From Liolophura sinensis (Eukaryota; Mollusca; Polyplacophora; Chitonida; Chitonidae): 64,000 bases of DNA. Location: assembly GCF_032854445.1 (NCBI RefSeq), contig NC_088295.1:47915385-47979384 (forward strand). The letters are read 5' to 3'. Under the pieces are notes generated by a model. That model was not told the origin of the DNA, searched no databases, and was given only the letters and a program-made list of their open reading frames with translations. Below, piece by piece: positions 37,675-50,827 of this stretch. The stretch's first letter is position 1. Every line of letters begins with the position of its first letter. Position numbers and translations under genes: made by a program.

Positions 37675-38038
37675 CAGCCCCTGATAGCACAGTGGGTAGA
37701 GCGTCCGCTTCGGGAGGGGTAGATCCAGGGTCAGTCCTGGGTCGAGTCAACCCTAAGACTTTAAAAGAGGAAGTTTTAACTTCCTCGCTTGGCGTTCAGC
37801 ACGAAGGGGATAGTGCAACAACTGGTTGACCCGTATCAGTATAATGGCTCGGGCGGGACTCTTACTTGACTTCAGTAAGGCGTCTCAGTGAAGCAGCACT
37901 AGATGAAAGAGCGGTGGAAAGCCGTCCTGCAACAAGGAGGCACATTACATGCACTATAAGGATTCCTTTGTCGTCATATGACTGAAAAATTGTTAAGTAC
38001 GACGTTAAAGCCCAAGCACTCACTCACTCACTATCACT
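37675..38038 (+). mobile_element. SINE family B, full length
   Basis: The tRNA-like head CCCCTGATAGCACAGTGGG continues with TAGAGCGTCCGC; TAGCACAGTGGG serves as A box and the B box region is GATCCAGGGTCAGTCC. The body has AACTTCCTCGCTTGGCGTTC and GCAACAAGGAGGCACATTAC; the tail is ACTGAAAAATTGTTAAGTAC, then (CACT)n. This is the reference copy for family B here. Confidence 0.93.
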
Positions 38039-38968
38039 ATACTTGCTGTTGATTAACAAAGAAAAGGTTTATACATGTATCTGAAGTTGTGTAAAACCTT
38101 AATAGCAGAGTGTTGTGCAGTAATTACTGTAAATCTCGGTCTATCCCTCTAATTTATTAGAAAGGTAATTTATACTCTCCATGGCTTTGCAACCCTACAA
38201 AGTGTTAATCTTGAGAGGCAGAGATAATGACAGCCAGCTCTGATGTATATTGAGACGCAAACTTCAACAATCCCAGGTTCAATCCCAGATGGTCTGTCTC
38301 TCTGCCAGTATTTGGCCCATACCATATGCAGATATCAAGCAAGGAAGTACTTGTAGCAATAATTCTTTAAAATTTTAATTTCATACATGTATAGGTATAT
38401 ACAGCATATGAGACAAAATGTGTGTTAAAATTTTATATCATTGTAGTTTTAAAAGGGAAGTTTCAAGTTTGAACTCTTTTATGGCTAAAGGTAAAACCAT
38501 CCTACTGTTTTGTGTTACTTGTCTGAAATGTTAAGCAACTAATTTTGATTAAATTTGCTATATATAACATAAGCATCTGAAAAAATTTCACAAAAAATTA
38601 TTTAACTTGGACAAACCTTGGAGAAAGCTAAGGAACTGATCAAGGTTCTGTGAATTGACGTAAGAAGGTTCAGAAGGAAATTAAGATGTATCATTTGTGC
38701 CTCAGGCACACGGCGAGAAAGATGATAAAAAAAGCTCATTTCGATATTTACTTACATATGATACCCCCATATAAGTGAACCTGGATACTTTAGAAAAGAA
38801 TTTGGATGCTGTAAATATAATGTATCACTAAGGTGAACTAGATGGAAAAGGGTTGGTGTTCTGTTTTCCCGGAATAATTTAGAACACGCAGGCATCCTAA
38901 TGAAATTTAAAACCTTTCCTGAAATAATACGTACATGTACATGTGTATTTTGATATTTCCTTTGACAG

Positions 38969-39069
38969 GAAAAGTGTACAATGTGACTCCATATATGGAT
39001 TTCCACCCCGGAGGTGTGGATGAACTGATGCGAGGTGTGGGTAAAGACGGGACACAGTTGTTTGATGAG
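38969..39069 (+). CDS. CYB5R4: CYB5R4 exon: cytochrome b5 core with first heme histidine
   Basis: The exon lies between TTCCTTTGACAG and GATGAG|GTATGT. GA completes Gly81, then [15 protein letters not shown] follows, ending GTQLFDE (residues 82-114). His93 in HPGG (codon 39004-39006) is the first axial heme ligand of the cytochrome b5 family. The exon leaves in phase 0. It sits after a 17.5-kb intron, yet frame, length and similarity are intact, so the gene appears functional here. Confidence 0.96.
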
Positions 39070-39359
39070 GTATGTACCATTTAGAATCAACTAGATGTAT
39101 TGATTTTGTTCAGTAGAAATCCCATTCAAACCGAGAGGATAACACTGAAACTCATATGCCCATTGTGCATATTCAACTATAAAACTAAATCTAAAACTAA
39201 GTCCATTCTTCCACCTCCATTTCAAGATGTGATTTTAAACTTTCAGAACTATTTCACTAAATTTTTCACTTTCAGAGCTATACTTGTACTTGTATACATA
39301 TTTTTTGGGTTGTTTAATGAGTAGTAATAGAGTAGCCTAGAGTTTCAAGTTATAATACC

Positions 39360-39600
39360 GGCCCCCGATAGCACAGTTGGTAGAGCGTCCGCCTCGGGAG
39401 TGGTAGATCCAGGGTCAATCCTGGGTCAAGTCACACCTAAGACTTCAAAAGAGGAAATTGTAACTTCCTCGCGTGGCATTCAGCATATAGGAGATAGTGC
39501 AATGACTGGTTGACCCGTATCAGTAAAATGGCTCGGACAGGGTGGCTTTACCTGCCTTCGGTAAGGCATCTCAGTGAAGCAGCACTAGATAAAAGGGTGG
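39360..39600 (+). mobile_element. SINE family B, 3'-truncated
   Basis: The head GGCCCCCGATAGCACAGTTG is followed by GTAGAGCGTCCGCCTCGGGA and the body as far as GCAGCACTAGATAAAAG. The last third and the tail are missing, which is unusual for target-primed insertion and suggests a later deletion. Confidence 0.9.
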
Positions 39601-42600
39601 GTTGATTCTTAAACTAATATTAGATTAAAACAATTAAGCCTGAATTCACAATAGCTGATATATACCATAAAAATTGTTGTTACAGCCACGGTTGAAGCCA
39701 CATGTTAAAAGATAGAGTTGACAAACAGACTGATGGGGCAGAAAAATCTGTTGTGCAATAATAAGGCAAACAAAAAGAATGTGATCATCAGCTTTTAAAG
39801 CAAGAAAACAAAATAAATTGTCTTTTTTGTGTTACATTAAAAACCATTGTTACATGTGATCATAATCCAGAATAGATGTAATGAGTATTAAAAATGGGAA
39901 CTCTTTGCTCAGGAAATATTTTTTTTTTCCAAATTCTAAGAAAAGGCTCTTTTTGTATTTACCTTTAACACATGACATTTATATTATGTCATTGGTCGAT
40001 CTATTGCGTTAGTTTGCCCCCTCTTGACTTGCGTGTTACAAAGCAGTAAACTCAAGAGTGGAATGATTTATTTTCCCTAATCTTGTCTGTCTTAATACAC
40101 TCTCTCATTTTATTTCCCCCTCAATCATATGCTTAAGAGAGCAATAGCCTGCAAATGGCATGGATAATCCAGCAGTGCCTATGCATTTATAACATGTTAC
40201 TGAAAGCTTCTCATAGGGGACATAGGAGACCTATTATTATCCTTTCTCCAACTCAAACATCCATTGTCACTTACAGGCAAGCAGAGATGAATCAGTGGGA
40301 TTTTGGGGGTAAAAATTGACACATGACGGCAAACTGTTAATTGTTTCCTGAATTTTTGGACAGTACCACTCAAGCAATTAAAGTCCAGCTTTAAGTCATA
40401 TCTGTTCATTTACAAGACATTTAGCCAGTCTCCATGCATTCTGTCTGCCATTTTACTGAGAGCAATTGATGAACAAAATTTCTTTCATTTTGTGTTTATA
40501 ATGTTTTGACCAAGTTAGATGTTAGAGCATTGATGGCATTGATGTTAGAGCTTATTTGGCTATACTCAAGCTAAAGGGAAAATATATATGGTGTGCTGTA
40601 TTTTTTTCCGTGTGATGCCTTCTGTTTTTAATATCTTGCTGGTCTGTATCCTATGGACTCCTTTGTCTAATGAGGAATTTTTGTTCACCTCATTACCATC
40701 CCTCTTTATACATGTGTAACAATTTTAAATGATTCGGCCATTTCAGATAATTATGAAACTGTTTTAGTCTGTGGAGTACATTAAGGGCTTAGTTGTACCT
40801 TAAAAAACATCATCAACCTGATTTGGATCAGGCCTGTAGAGCCAATTCCACAAAGCCAAAGTTAAAATACAGTTTTAAGGCTTATTTATGGGGGGCCCAG
40901 GAATATTAACTACCTCATTAATGTTACATTAATAGGGCTATACTTGAGTTTTGGGGCAAAATATTGACCATGAATCCAATTAAATTTTTGGTATTATTAA
41001 GAACAGCTCAAATAATTATACCTTTAACAAGTAATATCACCCTTATGTGTTCAAGTGCCACAATTCAAAGTTGGTAATAGAGACCCTAAAATTTATAAAG
41101 GGGTTGCATATTATAAGCCTTTCAAACTTTAGAATCATTTTAACACTGTAAATAGTACATGAACCAGGCTGACATTTAGTGAATGGCAATAAATCAAGCT
41201 GTTCTTGGTATTAAAATACAAACCATCTGGGAATTTGTATCAAATCGATGTCATTTTCAAGATGGATTCTATCTACACGGAAGCAAATATACTGTCATGT
41301 TAATTTGAACCCATAGTGGACGATTTTGAAGTTCTCTGGCATCTCTGGTTAGACTTCAGATTTCGAGTTTTCAGAAATTCAATTTGATCTTTGTCCAGGC
41401 ATTTTCAACGGCACTGACAATATGGACTGATAAGCTATAGCTTTATCCTGTGTTACACTGTCAGTCTACATTTTGTGTGTATATAACATTTAATATTTAC
41501 CATTCTTTCCTTCTGTCCGCTTCGCAATAAATATTCTACTCCCCAAGTGGATTTACTTAAAAAAAAAATGGGTTTGCGGAAATTAATTTTTGTGCATTTA
41601 ATCAAGGCAATACTGAAAAAAAAATTCTTACAACTGGTTAATTTTCCTAGTTATATTATGGCCGGAGTTACTCAAACTCATCAAACAGTTATGATGAAGG
41701 GCGGCTTGAATCCTCTTTTGTTCCCTGGGGTGTCGGAAATCCCTGTAATGTGGATCAGAGATTAAAACAATTGGGGATGGAGTATCATTATGTAAGATTG
41801 CTTTCGCTCCTACCCAGAACAGTATGCAAAGGGATGTCACATTTTTTTACACCTTTGATGAGTAATTTTAATCAACAACCAGTATTTTAACCCCAGTCAT
41901 TAATTCTTGATTAACGCAGTCAAACAACACAATTAGCCTTGGATTGTTTTCGGTTTTAATCGTCCTCTGTGGCAGGTCAGACACCGCTAGCATTGCCGTA
42001 GCTGTCAAACATCCATCGCATTGTTGTACACAGTTCACAATTTGTTAGAAGTTAACTCATTGGTCCACAGGAGAGACGCAGGCAATGGAACAGCGACATT
42101 CATTAGAAACCATCACGTGGTCATATCTACTTTACTTTCACTTTACTGGCATACCGAAGATTGATCAAACTAATGGTGAATAAATTCCCGCTTTGTTTTA
42201 CACCCACCAAGCCCTGTCAGCAGAGAATATATACATACATTTAAAGCCTAATTTTTCTTCCCTGCTGTTAAAATTTATCTCCCCGCCAGGATTTCTTATC
42301 CCAGCTCCTGCCAGCCCTGCAAAGATTTGGCTGTTTGGTGGGTATAAAACCCTTTTGTCTTATGCTGTGAACCCATGCTTTACTTAGGGCAAAATCATCT
42401 AGAAACTGAACTAACTGCAGGTTTCTTCACTGACCTGTTTTTACAACCATATGCAGATTAGCAAATCATTTTGTAGAGACATTTCCTATGCTTCCTGTAA
42501 CTTGTGTGGCTTTTTAACACTGAACTAACTAAAGCTCTGACAGCTCATAAGGGTTGGACTTGTATGACGTCATTCTGTGGAGACTACTGAGTAATGGTGG

Positions 42601-43650
42601 AAAAAAGGCATAAATCCAGCCTCATTATCTAGTGATTTTAATACCATTTTACTCAGATTACTGTACTTTTTATCAGTATCTTTTTTTATGCTCAATTTAA
42701 CAATATATACAGGGTTTGCTATTTATGAAAAAATTACCAATCTGGACACTAATCCTTTAAGTCAGAAAAGGCTTTGTGGAATCTGATCCTGTTCAAAAGA
42801 TTGCAAGTCGATACACATGTGGACATTTTATGGATTTACCTTTATCTAAATATACCATATATATGTCAGAATGTACACCATGTAGACATAGTCAGTGTTG
42901 TGTCCATTCGTCTGGCAAAGATGTGTTGGAACACAGGACTGGATTGAAGTACTTGTGTTGATCAGTGAAAAAAAAAGTAACATGGAGGCAATTTAATTTG
43001 TGGAGAGGCTGATTTTGTAAAAAAATGAATACTTTTGTAACTCATGCTGGCAAATTCAACATCCAAAACAAACCATCTTGGCATACTTTTTATGGCAGAG
43101 GGAAGAAGGGCAATTCAATTTGTAGACTGGCGAATTTTTAAGTTCTGGTGGATTATAGGACATCAAAAAACATGATGTTCTTGTTTTATGGTAGGGATGG
43201 TTGTGCATGTATACTATTGAATGGTTTCTAAATCGCGGTAGTGGCAGCCACGAAGCCGGCCTTTCTTTTACAGGTTCAGTGCAATTCCTGACCTGTCTAA
43301 AAGCTCTCCGTCCGACCTTATAGTCCTCGGCACCCAGTGGAAGATTAATAAGCCCAATTTGAACCCCTTAGGCACGTTCGGCCTTCCGGTAATCAGCTAC
43401 CTGGGAAATATTGGTGCAGGAAGACTACCAGAATTGAATGGCTATAGGATCTCTTCCCACAACCTCCTCTCGAACGAGATTGGTTTCTTTTGATGCGTGT
43501 TAAGATAACCTTTGCTGGGCCAATGGTTAAATTGGGCCTGGTGTTGGAACATAATGGTGAAGACATCTGCCCAAGAGTACAGTAATTACTGGCGCTATAA
43601 AACCATCAGTTTACAAACACTTCTTAAACCGCTGCACTCACAACCATTGC

Positions 43651-44262
43651 CCAGAGACATTGACCTTGAAAACAAGAGATCTCTATGTCAAAGAGTAGTC
43701 TGTATTTTAAAGAATTTACACCTTCAGAGTCATTTGTCAGTGTGTATAGGATTTGAGCGTGCAATCATTATGAATGGGAAACACAAGAGCATATTGTATA
43801 TATCCCCAAAGACATTGACCTTGAAAACAACCAACCTTTGTATCAAGGATTAGTCTGTAGTTTAAAGAATTTACACCTTCAGAATCATTTGTCAGTGTGT
43901 GTATGGTTTGAGCCTGCAGTTGCATGGATTATGATTGGTAATCAAGAAACCATAAGCATTTTTTTTATGCAAAAAGATTCTGTTGACCTTGAAAACCTTG
44001 TATCAAATATGAGGTTGCATTTCAGAATTTACACCTTGAAAGTCATTTGTCAGTGTGTAAGATTTGAACATGCATGCATTTTGATTTCTGGATCAAGAAA
44101 CTAGAAGCGTTATATGTGTTCCCAGAGACTTTGATCTTGAAAACAACATTTATATCAAAAAGTCGTTAGCATTTTGAATCATTTATACTTGTACCTTCAA
44201 AGTCATGTTTTATTATGTGTATGTATTTATCAGTTGAACACTGATGCATTATAATTGGGAAT
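43651..44262 (+). repeat. Four-copy diverged tandem repeat, about 150-170 bp
   Basis: TTGACCTTGAAAAC or its variant recurs at about 43660, 43815, 43983 and 44131. Each copy continues with AATTTACACCTTCAGA-type and GTCATTTGTCAGTGTGT blocks. The copies differ strongly, so the array is old. The frames across it are broken. Confidence 0.85.
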
Positions 44263-45567
44263 GCCAGTGGCGTTGCATTTAATACCTCATTGATTTTTTA
44301 CCCATATGATAGCAGTCAGAATTAAGGAAGCTCGAGTTATTATCATCAACCACCATCTTGAACCAAGTTTCTAACAAACCTTTTGGCTATTAAAGGCAAA
44401 GGAAACTCTGAAATAAAGTATTTATTAGATGAAAGACCACCGAAACATTTTTTTACAATTTTTTTAAACAAGTAGAATGCCTTTAAAAGCATAGGATTCT
44501 ATGGTGGTCTGTTGGGGCCCTGAGGGTATCTGTTTATGCCACAGAAATATCTTTGCTTGAAATAGTACATTTTTTGAATGCATTCATAGATCCGTTAAAA
44601 TAAGATGCATTTTGAATGGTAAAATATGGCAATTTATATGTGTCAAGTCACAAAAAGCTGAAGTAACATCACTGGGTCTAGGATGGTCAGAAAATCCCAC
44701 GGTAGAATCCAAAGTTTTAAATACATTTTACTAATTCGAAAAAAGTTCTTTTGTTTTTTTTTGTTCAGGAAAATCATGCTATTTTCCTGGACAATATTTA
44801 GTGGTCTTTCATCTGACATGTACTTCATGCTAGTATACTCTTTGCCTTTAAGCCTCAGCCTAACCAGTGACAGTGGTGATTTGAACTGTCACCACAGCGG
44901 TCATGCAGGATGGCCATTTTGACTGTGGCAGGATCAAGTAGCTGACTGGGCCAGAGAAGCGTTATAAAATTTACATGTACGTGTACAATAGGGAGAGTTT
45001 GCACAAGATGTCATTATTTCAAAGAGTAAATTGGTAGCTGTATTGGAGATCTATATGTATTAAAATGATGCTATGCTACCCCTTGTACATGATTATTTAA
45101 TAGCTAATGCATAGTTCAATGAGTCATTCACTGTAAAAACTCATGAAAATTTAAGCAAAGATTTTCTGGTCTTGTTGGAATCTTCTATATAGCCAGAGTG
45201 TAAGATACCAGTTATGTTTTTTCATGGATGTAGGGAGCACATTTTATTCTATTGATTATAGACAGTACCAGTATTCTTTATGCCAAGGAAACTAATTTTC
45301 TGTGAAACGGACGTGATATTTTTTTGTAGAGAACATTTTGTAGGTTCATTGTGACATAGAAAACGACTGTTACAAGTAAAATTTGCCCGCAGCGGGCGGT
45401 TCACATGTACCACATTATTGGTCTAATTTATAGCTGCTATGGCCAGAATAAGCAACTCACATATGTGTAAGAATTTTTCATTTGCTCCCTCTGACTACTG
45501 GCACAGACGCATCACTGGTCTAAAATTTGTATGCATCTAGATCATGTAATTTGGAACCCAGAGGAAT

Positions 45568-46417
45568 GTACTTGAGTCATTGTCACAAGATTAAATGATC
45601 ACAAGGTTGAAGGTATAAACTCGGTATAACCAATTTATTTAATTTTGTTTATGTTTTAAAAGAGCAAAGAAAATGAATCTGTTTTTGTTACTCCTTGTAC
45701 TTGAGTCATTGTCACAAGATTGAATGATCACAAGGTTGAAGGTATAAACTCGGTATAACCAATTTATTTAATTTTGTTTATGTTTTAAAAGAGCAAAGAA
45801 AATGAATCTGTTTTTGTAAACTCGGTATAGCCAATTTATTTGATTTTGTTTATGTTTTAAAAGAGCAAAGAAAATGAATCTGTTTTTGTTACTCCTTGTA
45901 CTTGAGTCATTGTCACAAGATTGAATGATCACAAGGTTGAAGGTATAAACTCGGTATAGCCAATTTATTTAATTTTGTTTATGTTTTAAAAGAGCAAAGA
46001 AAATGAATCTGTTTTTGTTACTCCTTGTACTTGAGTCATTGTCACAAGATTGAATGATCACAAGGTTGAAGGTATAAACTCGGTATAACCAATTTATTTA
46101 ATTTTGTTTATGTTTTAAAAGAGCAAAGAAAATGAATCTGTTTTTGTTACTCCTTGTGCTTGAGTCATTGTCACAAGATTAAATGATCACAAGGTTGAAG
46201 GTATAAACTCGGTATAGCCAATTTATTTGATTTTGTTTATGTTTTAAAAGAGCAAAGAAAATGAATCTGTTTTTGTTACTTCTTGTACTTGAGTCATTGT
46301 CACAAGATTGAATGATCACAAGGTTGAAGGTATAAACTCGGTATAGCCAATTTATTTAATTTTGTTTATGTTTTAAAAGAGCAAAGAAAATGAATCTGTT
46401 TTTGTTACTCCTTGTAC
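45568..46417 (+). repeat. Satellite-like array, 129-bp unit, six full copies plus a 72-bp partial
   Basis: GTACTTGAGTCATTGTCACA (GTGCTTGAG in one copy) recurs at 45568, 45697, 45898, 46027, 46156 and 46285. Spacing is exactly 129 except for 201 between the second and third, where a 72-base partial copy lies. Units differ by only a few bases (TATAACC/TATAGCC, TTTAATT/TTTGATT). There is no long frame through the unit. Such near-identity means recent expansion. Confidence 0.97.
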
Positions 46418-47704
46418 AAATCGCCCTATTGGGCAATATAATTCATGACTCTCACAATTTTCTCAATATGTTGTCTGAGAATTAAGGTGAGAACGTCTTT
46501 ATCCCCCTCAATTTCAAACCCCGTGAATTTCTTTACTAAGCGTGGCATTCTCGGTTGGCTGCCACTATGACCTTTTTCAAAGAATTTGCCCAATAAACCC
46601 AGATTTGGCTTTACCAAAGTGGTAAGGACATGCCACGTCTGACAGCTTCCCTTCTGACATTGTCTGACTGATATCTGGTTCCTTCAGGTGCTGGGCGTCA
46701 GAATAGATGCCTGACAGCGTATGGTTCATTGATTGGTTTCAGACCAACCCTGTTGAAGCATTCATCTGGTTAAATTTAGGTTTGGCAAACTCAAGGCTGC
46801 CAGTGGAAAAAAAAAAAAAAGATAGAAAAAGAACCCTGAGCTTTATATAGAAGCAGATCTCTTGTAGAATCTGATGCATGTTGATGTGTCTGAAGACAGT
46901 GTCATGGTTAAAAGGAGATTTCAGAATCTGTGTATTGATCATCTCAGTATTTTCACACATTAAGCAAAGAAATCGATTCCAAGATTAGTGCTATTACATG
47001 TTCAGTGCCACAGTGAAATAAAGAAATTTGATGCTAGTTTTTACTTGTGAAAACGTATGTCGGAAATACATGTAATTACTGTTACACACGTGTACTTGGC
47101 AATATATTGCTGGGTGACACATCGGCAGTATTGAAGCTCGAATTACTGCTAATAATAGTAAATCGTATGTTCTTGATCACCTTTTGTAGAAAATATAGCG
47201 TCTCAGACTCAAACCTGTCAAAACATACAATACGGGTAGAGGACAAAAACTAAGTCCATATGTATGCCCTAGATACTTGTAACTTTATTGATACATAAAC
47301 CTGAATATTCCAGTGTTAAAATCTTTTTGTACAGACCAAGATGATCTTCTGTATATATGTATCTGCTACTTTGATAACCCATTAAAAGATTCTGGAATGT
47401 TTGAGTAATTTTTACAAATTACATGTGCCTGTTAATTTTGGCTTAGATAATTTAGGTGGGTTCAAGTGAAGATGAGCTGCACCTTTCCAGTCATCATACA
47501 AACTGATTTGACTCATTTATATCATTAATAATAATTGGAACTAAATGACCAAATCTGCACCGAAGCATCAAAACCACTTTAAGAAAAGCATGACTGTAAG
47601 ATTTATTATGAAATAATCTCTCGATAAGCATGCAAATTATACACTGGACATTGAACTGACTTCTTGGATAAGGATGTGGGGTTTTGACTATAAATTAACC
47701 GGGA

Positions 47705-48057
47705 ACAGGCCGTAGTGAATGGTTGAGGCTCTTGCATTTCAGTTGCTAGAACTCATGAGATGTGGATTCAAACCCAGATGTGGACAGGGAATTCGTAGAA
47801 TCCCACATTCTTCTCAAAGCTCACTTGTCTTCCACCAATTTACATGGTGTGCTTATAATCCACAAGTGGGACAGTTTGTCTTTAACTTGCCAAAGTTGTT
47901 CAAGAGAGTGTTTAACAATACCATTTCTCTTTATTATCCTAGCAGTTTAATTAACCTTTGCACTCTTGTTCCCTCCATCCATATAAAACTGACAGCCATC
48001 GCATAAATGAAATATTCCTGAATATGGTGTTATGAACAACAATGAAATAAATAAATT
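47705..48057 (+). mobile_element. SINE family C, long but diverged
   Basis: The head region ends in the tRNA-like B box GTGGATTCAAACCC. The end has CCATCCATATAAAACTGACA, then GCCATCGCATAAATGAAATA, TTCCTGAATATGGTG and an (AATA)n tail. It ends 85 bases before the CYB5R4 exon at 48142. Confidence 0.7.
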
Positions 48058-48141
48058 CTAAACTAGTCTTTGCTCGTTGAAAAGTTTCCATGTAATGAGC
48101 TGAGCTGTTAACCAATTCCATTTCTGTTTTATTTTAAACAG

Positions 48142-48223
48142 ATCCACAAGTGGGTAAACGCTGAATCCATGCTGGAGAAATGTTTCGTTGGAAAACTGAA
48201 CACAGAATCACCCAGGAAAAGAG
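48142..48223 (+). CDS. CYB5R4: CYB5R4 exon: end of cytochrome b5 domain with second heme histidine
   Basis: The exon lies between ATTTTAAACAG and AAGAG|GTAAGG. It encodes residues 115-141 (IHKWVNAESMLEKCFVGKLN then TESPRKR). His116 (codon 48145-48147) is the second axial ligand. Its spacing of 23 residues from His93 is the same as between the two ligands I recall for human CYB5R4 (His89 and His112). The exon enters in phase 0 and leaves with one base. Confidence 0.95.
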
Positions 48224-49497
48224 GTAAGGAAAATGTCATCCATTCATTAACGTTATTCAAAGTTGGCATTCACTGAACACAAGGAAAGCCTGGATTTTTT
48301 ATAGGATACTAACTTCTTATGACATTCTTGCAAGCAGTTTTACCAATTTATGCCTACGTTTAATTTATTTCTTGCAATAAAAGTTTTCACCACTGACATG
48401 TTTATTTATGCTTTGATTTTAAGGTCTTCACTTGCTTTTGAATGTGCCTTTTTACGTATCAATGTTTAGGTGAAATACAGTATTTTAGGGCAATTATGTT
48501 TCCGGGTGGCAGAAATCTGACTGCTCAAAGTATAAACCACCAGCCTTTGCTAGGTTACAACATGTCCATATGCTCATGGCATATGCAATGAGCTGCTTTG
48601 TTGGCAAATGATGATAGTCAAAGCAGAAGCGAGCAAGGACAGTTGTCTTGAGGTCCATTATCTTAATGATGGGCATGCTTACCCAGGGTAAACCATATGC
48701 TTCAGTTGACTCAGAGACCTCCTTACACAGGATATCAATTGGACTGATTGCTTCCGGTTGTTGTGAGCTCTATAGTCTGTTTGCTAGACCAAAGATTTCA
48801 GCCATAAATTATGTAATGGTTATATTGCTGGCAGGCATGGACATATTGACTGTATCAGTCTCGAGTAGAGTGCTGCGGTTTATCTTCAGAAGGATATAAA
48901 CACTGCGGGTATGAGACATGCAGCTCTGACTAATATGAATCATAAATATATCATATATCACCTCAAAGGTTGCAAAAGCAGTGCTTATCATTGTGATCAT
49001 TACAACTGTGATTTATGATTGTAGCATCTCTTTATGCATAAGCAGGTTCGTGAGTAGCAAACTGAGATACATGAACAAATAACACGTTGATCATGCAAAA
49101 TACATTGAAAACAATCCCTGGTATAGATAATTACCTTGTTCTTTTTTTTTTTTTTTTTCAGAATTGTTTCAAGGATTGAATGTAATATTTTTTAGGTTTA
49201 TTGGGGTATAAACAAAAAAAAAACTGCTGTGCAAATTGTATGATTCTGAGTGGCTCATCAGAGGGTTAAAGAAAGCCCAGGCTGCGAAAGTCAAGCCCTG
49301 GACCAAAGAGGTCTTCATCTGTGCGAAGCCAGCTCTGGCTGGTTTGCCTGAGGCTATTGAGGCTGGGTATTTGTCATGTACCTGATGAAGGATGATAGTG
49401 TACTCTAGGTACTGGGGAATCCCCCATCCATGAACCTGCCTGGTGTCATGTTAATACAGAATTCTTGGGTTACACTGTTCCTGTATTATACTGTTGT

Positions 49498-49703
49498 AAT
49501 TCTTCAACCTTTTCACATATTTGCAAGGTGTTTATTCAAGCATATTCTACAATTATTATATTATTTTGTGTAGACTGATAAAATCATACTTTTTGTGAAG
49601 CCTTGAAATTGGCCACTCCAATCAATGTAGTTATTTGTCTCCAAAATCTAATTATAAATGTACATAAATTGCATTGAAAGTTGCTCTTTCATGTGCGAAA
49701 ACA
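49498..49703 (-). mobile_element. Short TIR element M, copy 5
   Basis: Starts TAATTCTTCAACCTTTTCAC. The interior GACTGATAAAATCATACTTT and TTGGCCACTCCAATCAA match copy 1. The right end stops at CATGTGCGAAAAC, without the rest of the inverted repeat. Confidence 0.7.
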
Positions 49704-50827
49704 ACAGGATGTCATCAAGCAATCAAATAAAAAGATATATACATAAGACAAAACACTAGAAACTTCTACTTCTACTTGATCATGTGAAACAAAGTGACTT
49801 TGGGAAGGGAAAGGGGATAACTACTTGTGCAATTATATGTTTTTGTCTGCATGGTGATTTTTTTTGTCATGCTGCATAAGAAACGACCTTCATCACATAC
49901 AAAAATCAGCGGGTCTAGCAAGTTGTGCAATGTGTCATGCCGTCTCTTTAGGTGTAATCTGTACCTGTACACCATTGGTCTCTTCACATCATAGGACAGT
50001 CATTGATTTGAATAAATTAAATAAATTAATGTTTGATCACATGATGGTTAAGATTACCACCAGTTTGTTGTGGTTTAATTTATATGTTAGTATTAATCAC
50101 ACTTACATATGTATGTATGTATATAGAATTTTAGGTTCCCTGTATTTGAGTGGAGGCTACCTTGACCTTTATCAATTGAATGTGTACATATATGTATTTC
50201 AAGGGTCAAGGTCACTCTAGCATACAAGTATAAGTATAAAAATCAATCTGTCAGCTGTCTTTAAGAAAATATCCTGAAGTACCAAATGAAGCCTACATGT
50301 AGTTACATGTAGATGTAATAAGCAGATTGTGAATATTTAGCAAAGATATGAACCTTGTATTGATAAGCTGCCCAGTTCAATTCATTCTCCATCTATCTCA
50401 TTTCTTTACATGTATATGTTATCTACATGTGAAGAGTACACATTGCCATTGCTCTTCTTATTTTGTTATTCTTAGTTACATTGGCCCATTATCTTTTGTC
50501 TTGTCGTTTCGGGTTGATAGATGTTGTCGTAATTATCCATCTGTCAGCTGTCTGACTGACTTCTCGGGACTCTACCACTGTTTCATGGCCTCTTTGCCCT
50601 AGAGCAGAGATGCTGGTCACAGCTTCGCTTAGTATTTAACCCTGTTTTTAGAATCACTGGATACCAGAGCCAACATAATATTACCTGATGACAAGACAAG
50701 GAATTGTCAGATTGCAATGACCTTTAAGAGAATGCCCATATAAGCATGTCAGGCTTGGTATTGGTTGTGTAACTACATGTACTGTACAGTATACAGTGGA
50801 TATACATGTATTATTATAATGGATTTC

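Larger units (their letters stand above)
21451..38968 (+). other. CYB5R4: CYB5R4 intron, 17.5 kb
   Basis: No further coding exon was recognised on either strand. It holds the 16-bp minisatellite, two foldback elements, and SINEs of families A, B and C. Segments 30530-30680, 31270-31620 and 36480-37080 look less AT-rich and repeat-free. Confidence 0.7.
39070..48141 (+). other. CYB5R4: CYB5R4 intron, 9.1 kb
   Basis: Non-coding. It includes a family B SINE, a diverged four-copy repeat, the 129-bp array and a family C SINE. Segments 40020-40480, 41930-42110, 43240-43500 and 46430-46740 are less AT-rich and free of the repeats listed. No exon is seen in them. Confidence 0.7.

Noticed and set aside
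37403-37750. 115-residue minus-strand frame
   Set aside because: About a quarter of it is the reversed head of the family B SINE at 37675, and the rest has low-complexity AT-rich codons.
45568-46417. CRISPR-like array
   Set aside because: Units are contiguous 129-bp repeats without variable spacers, in animal DNA. It is a tandem satellite.
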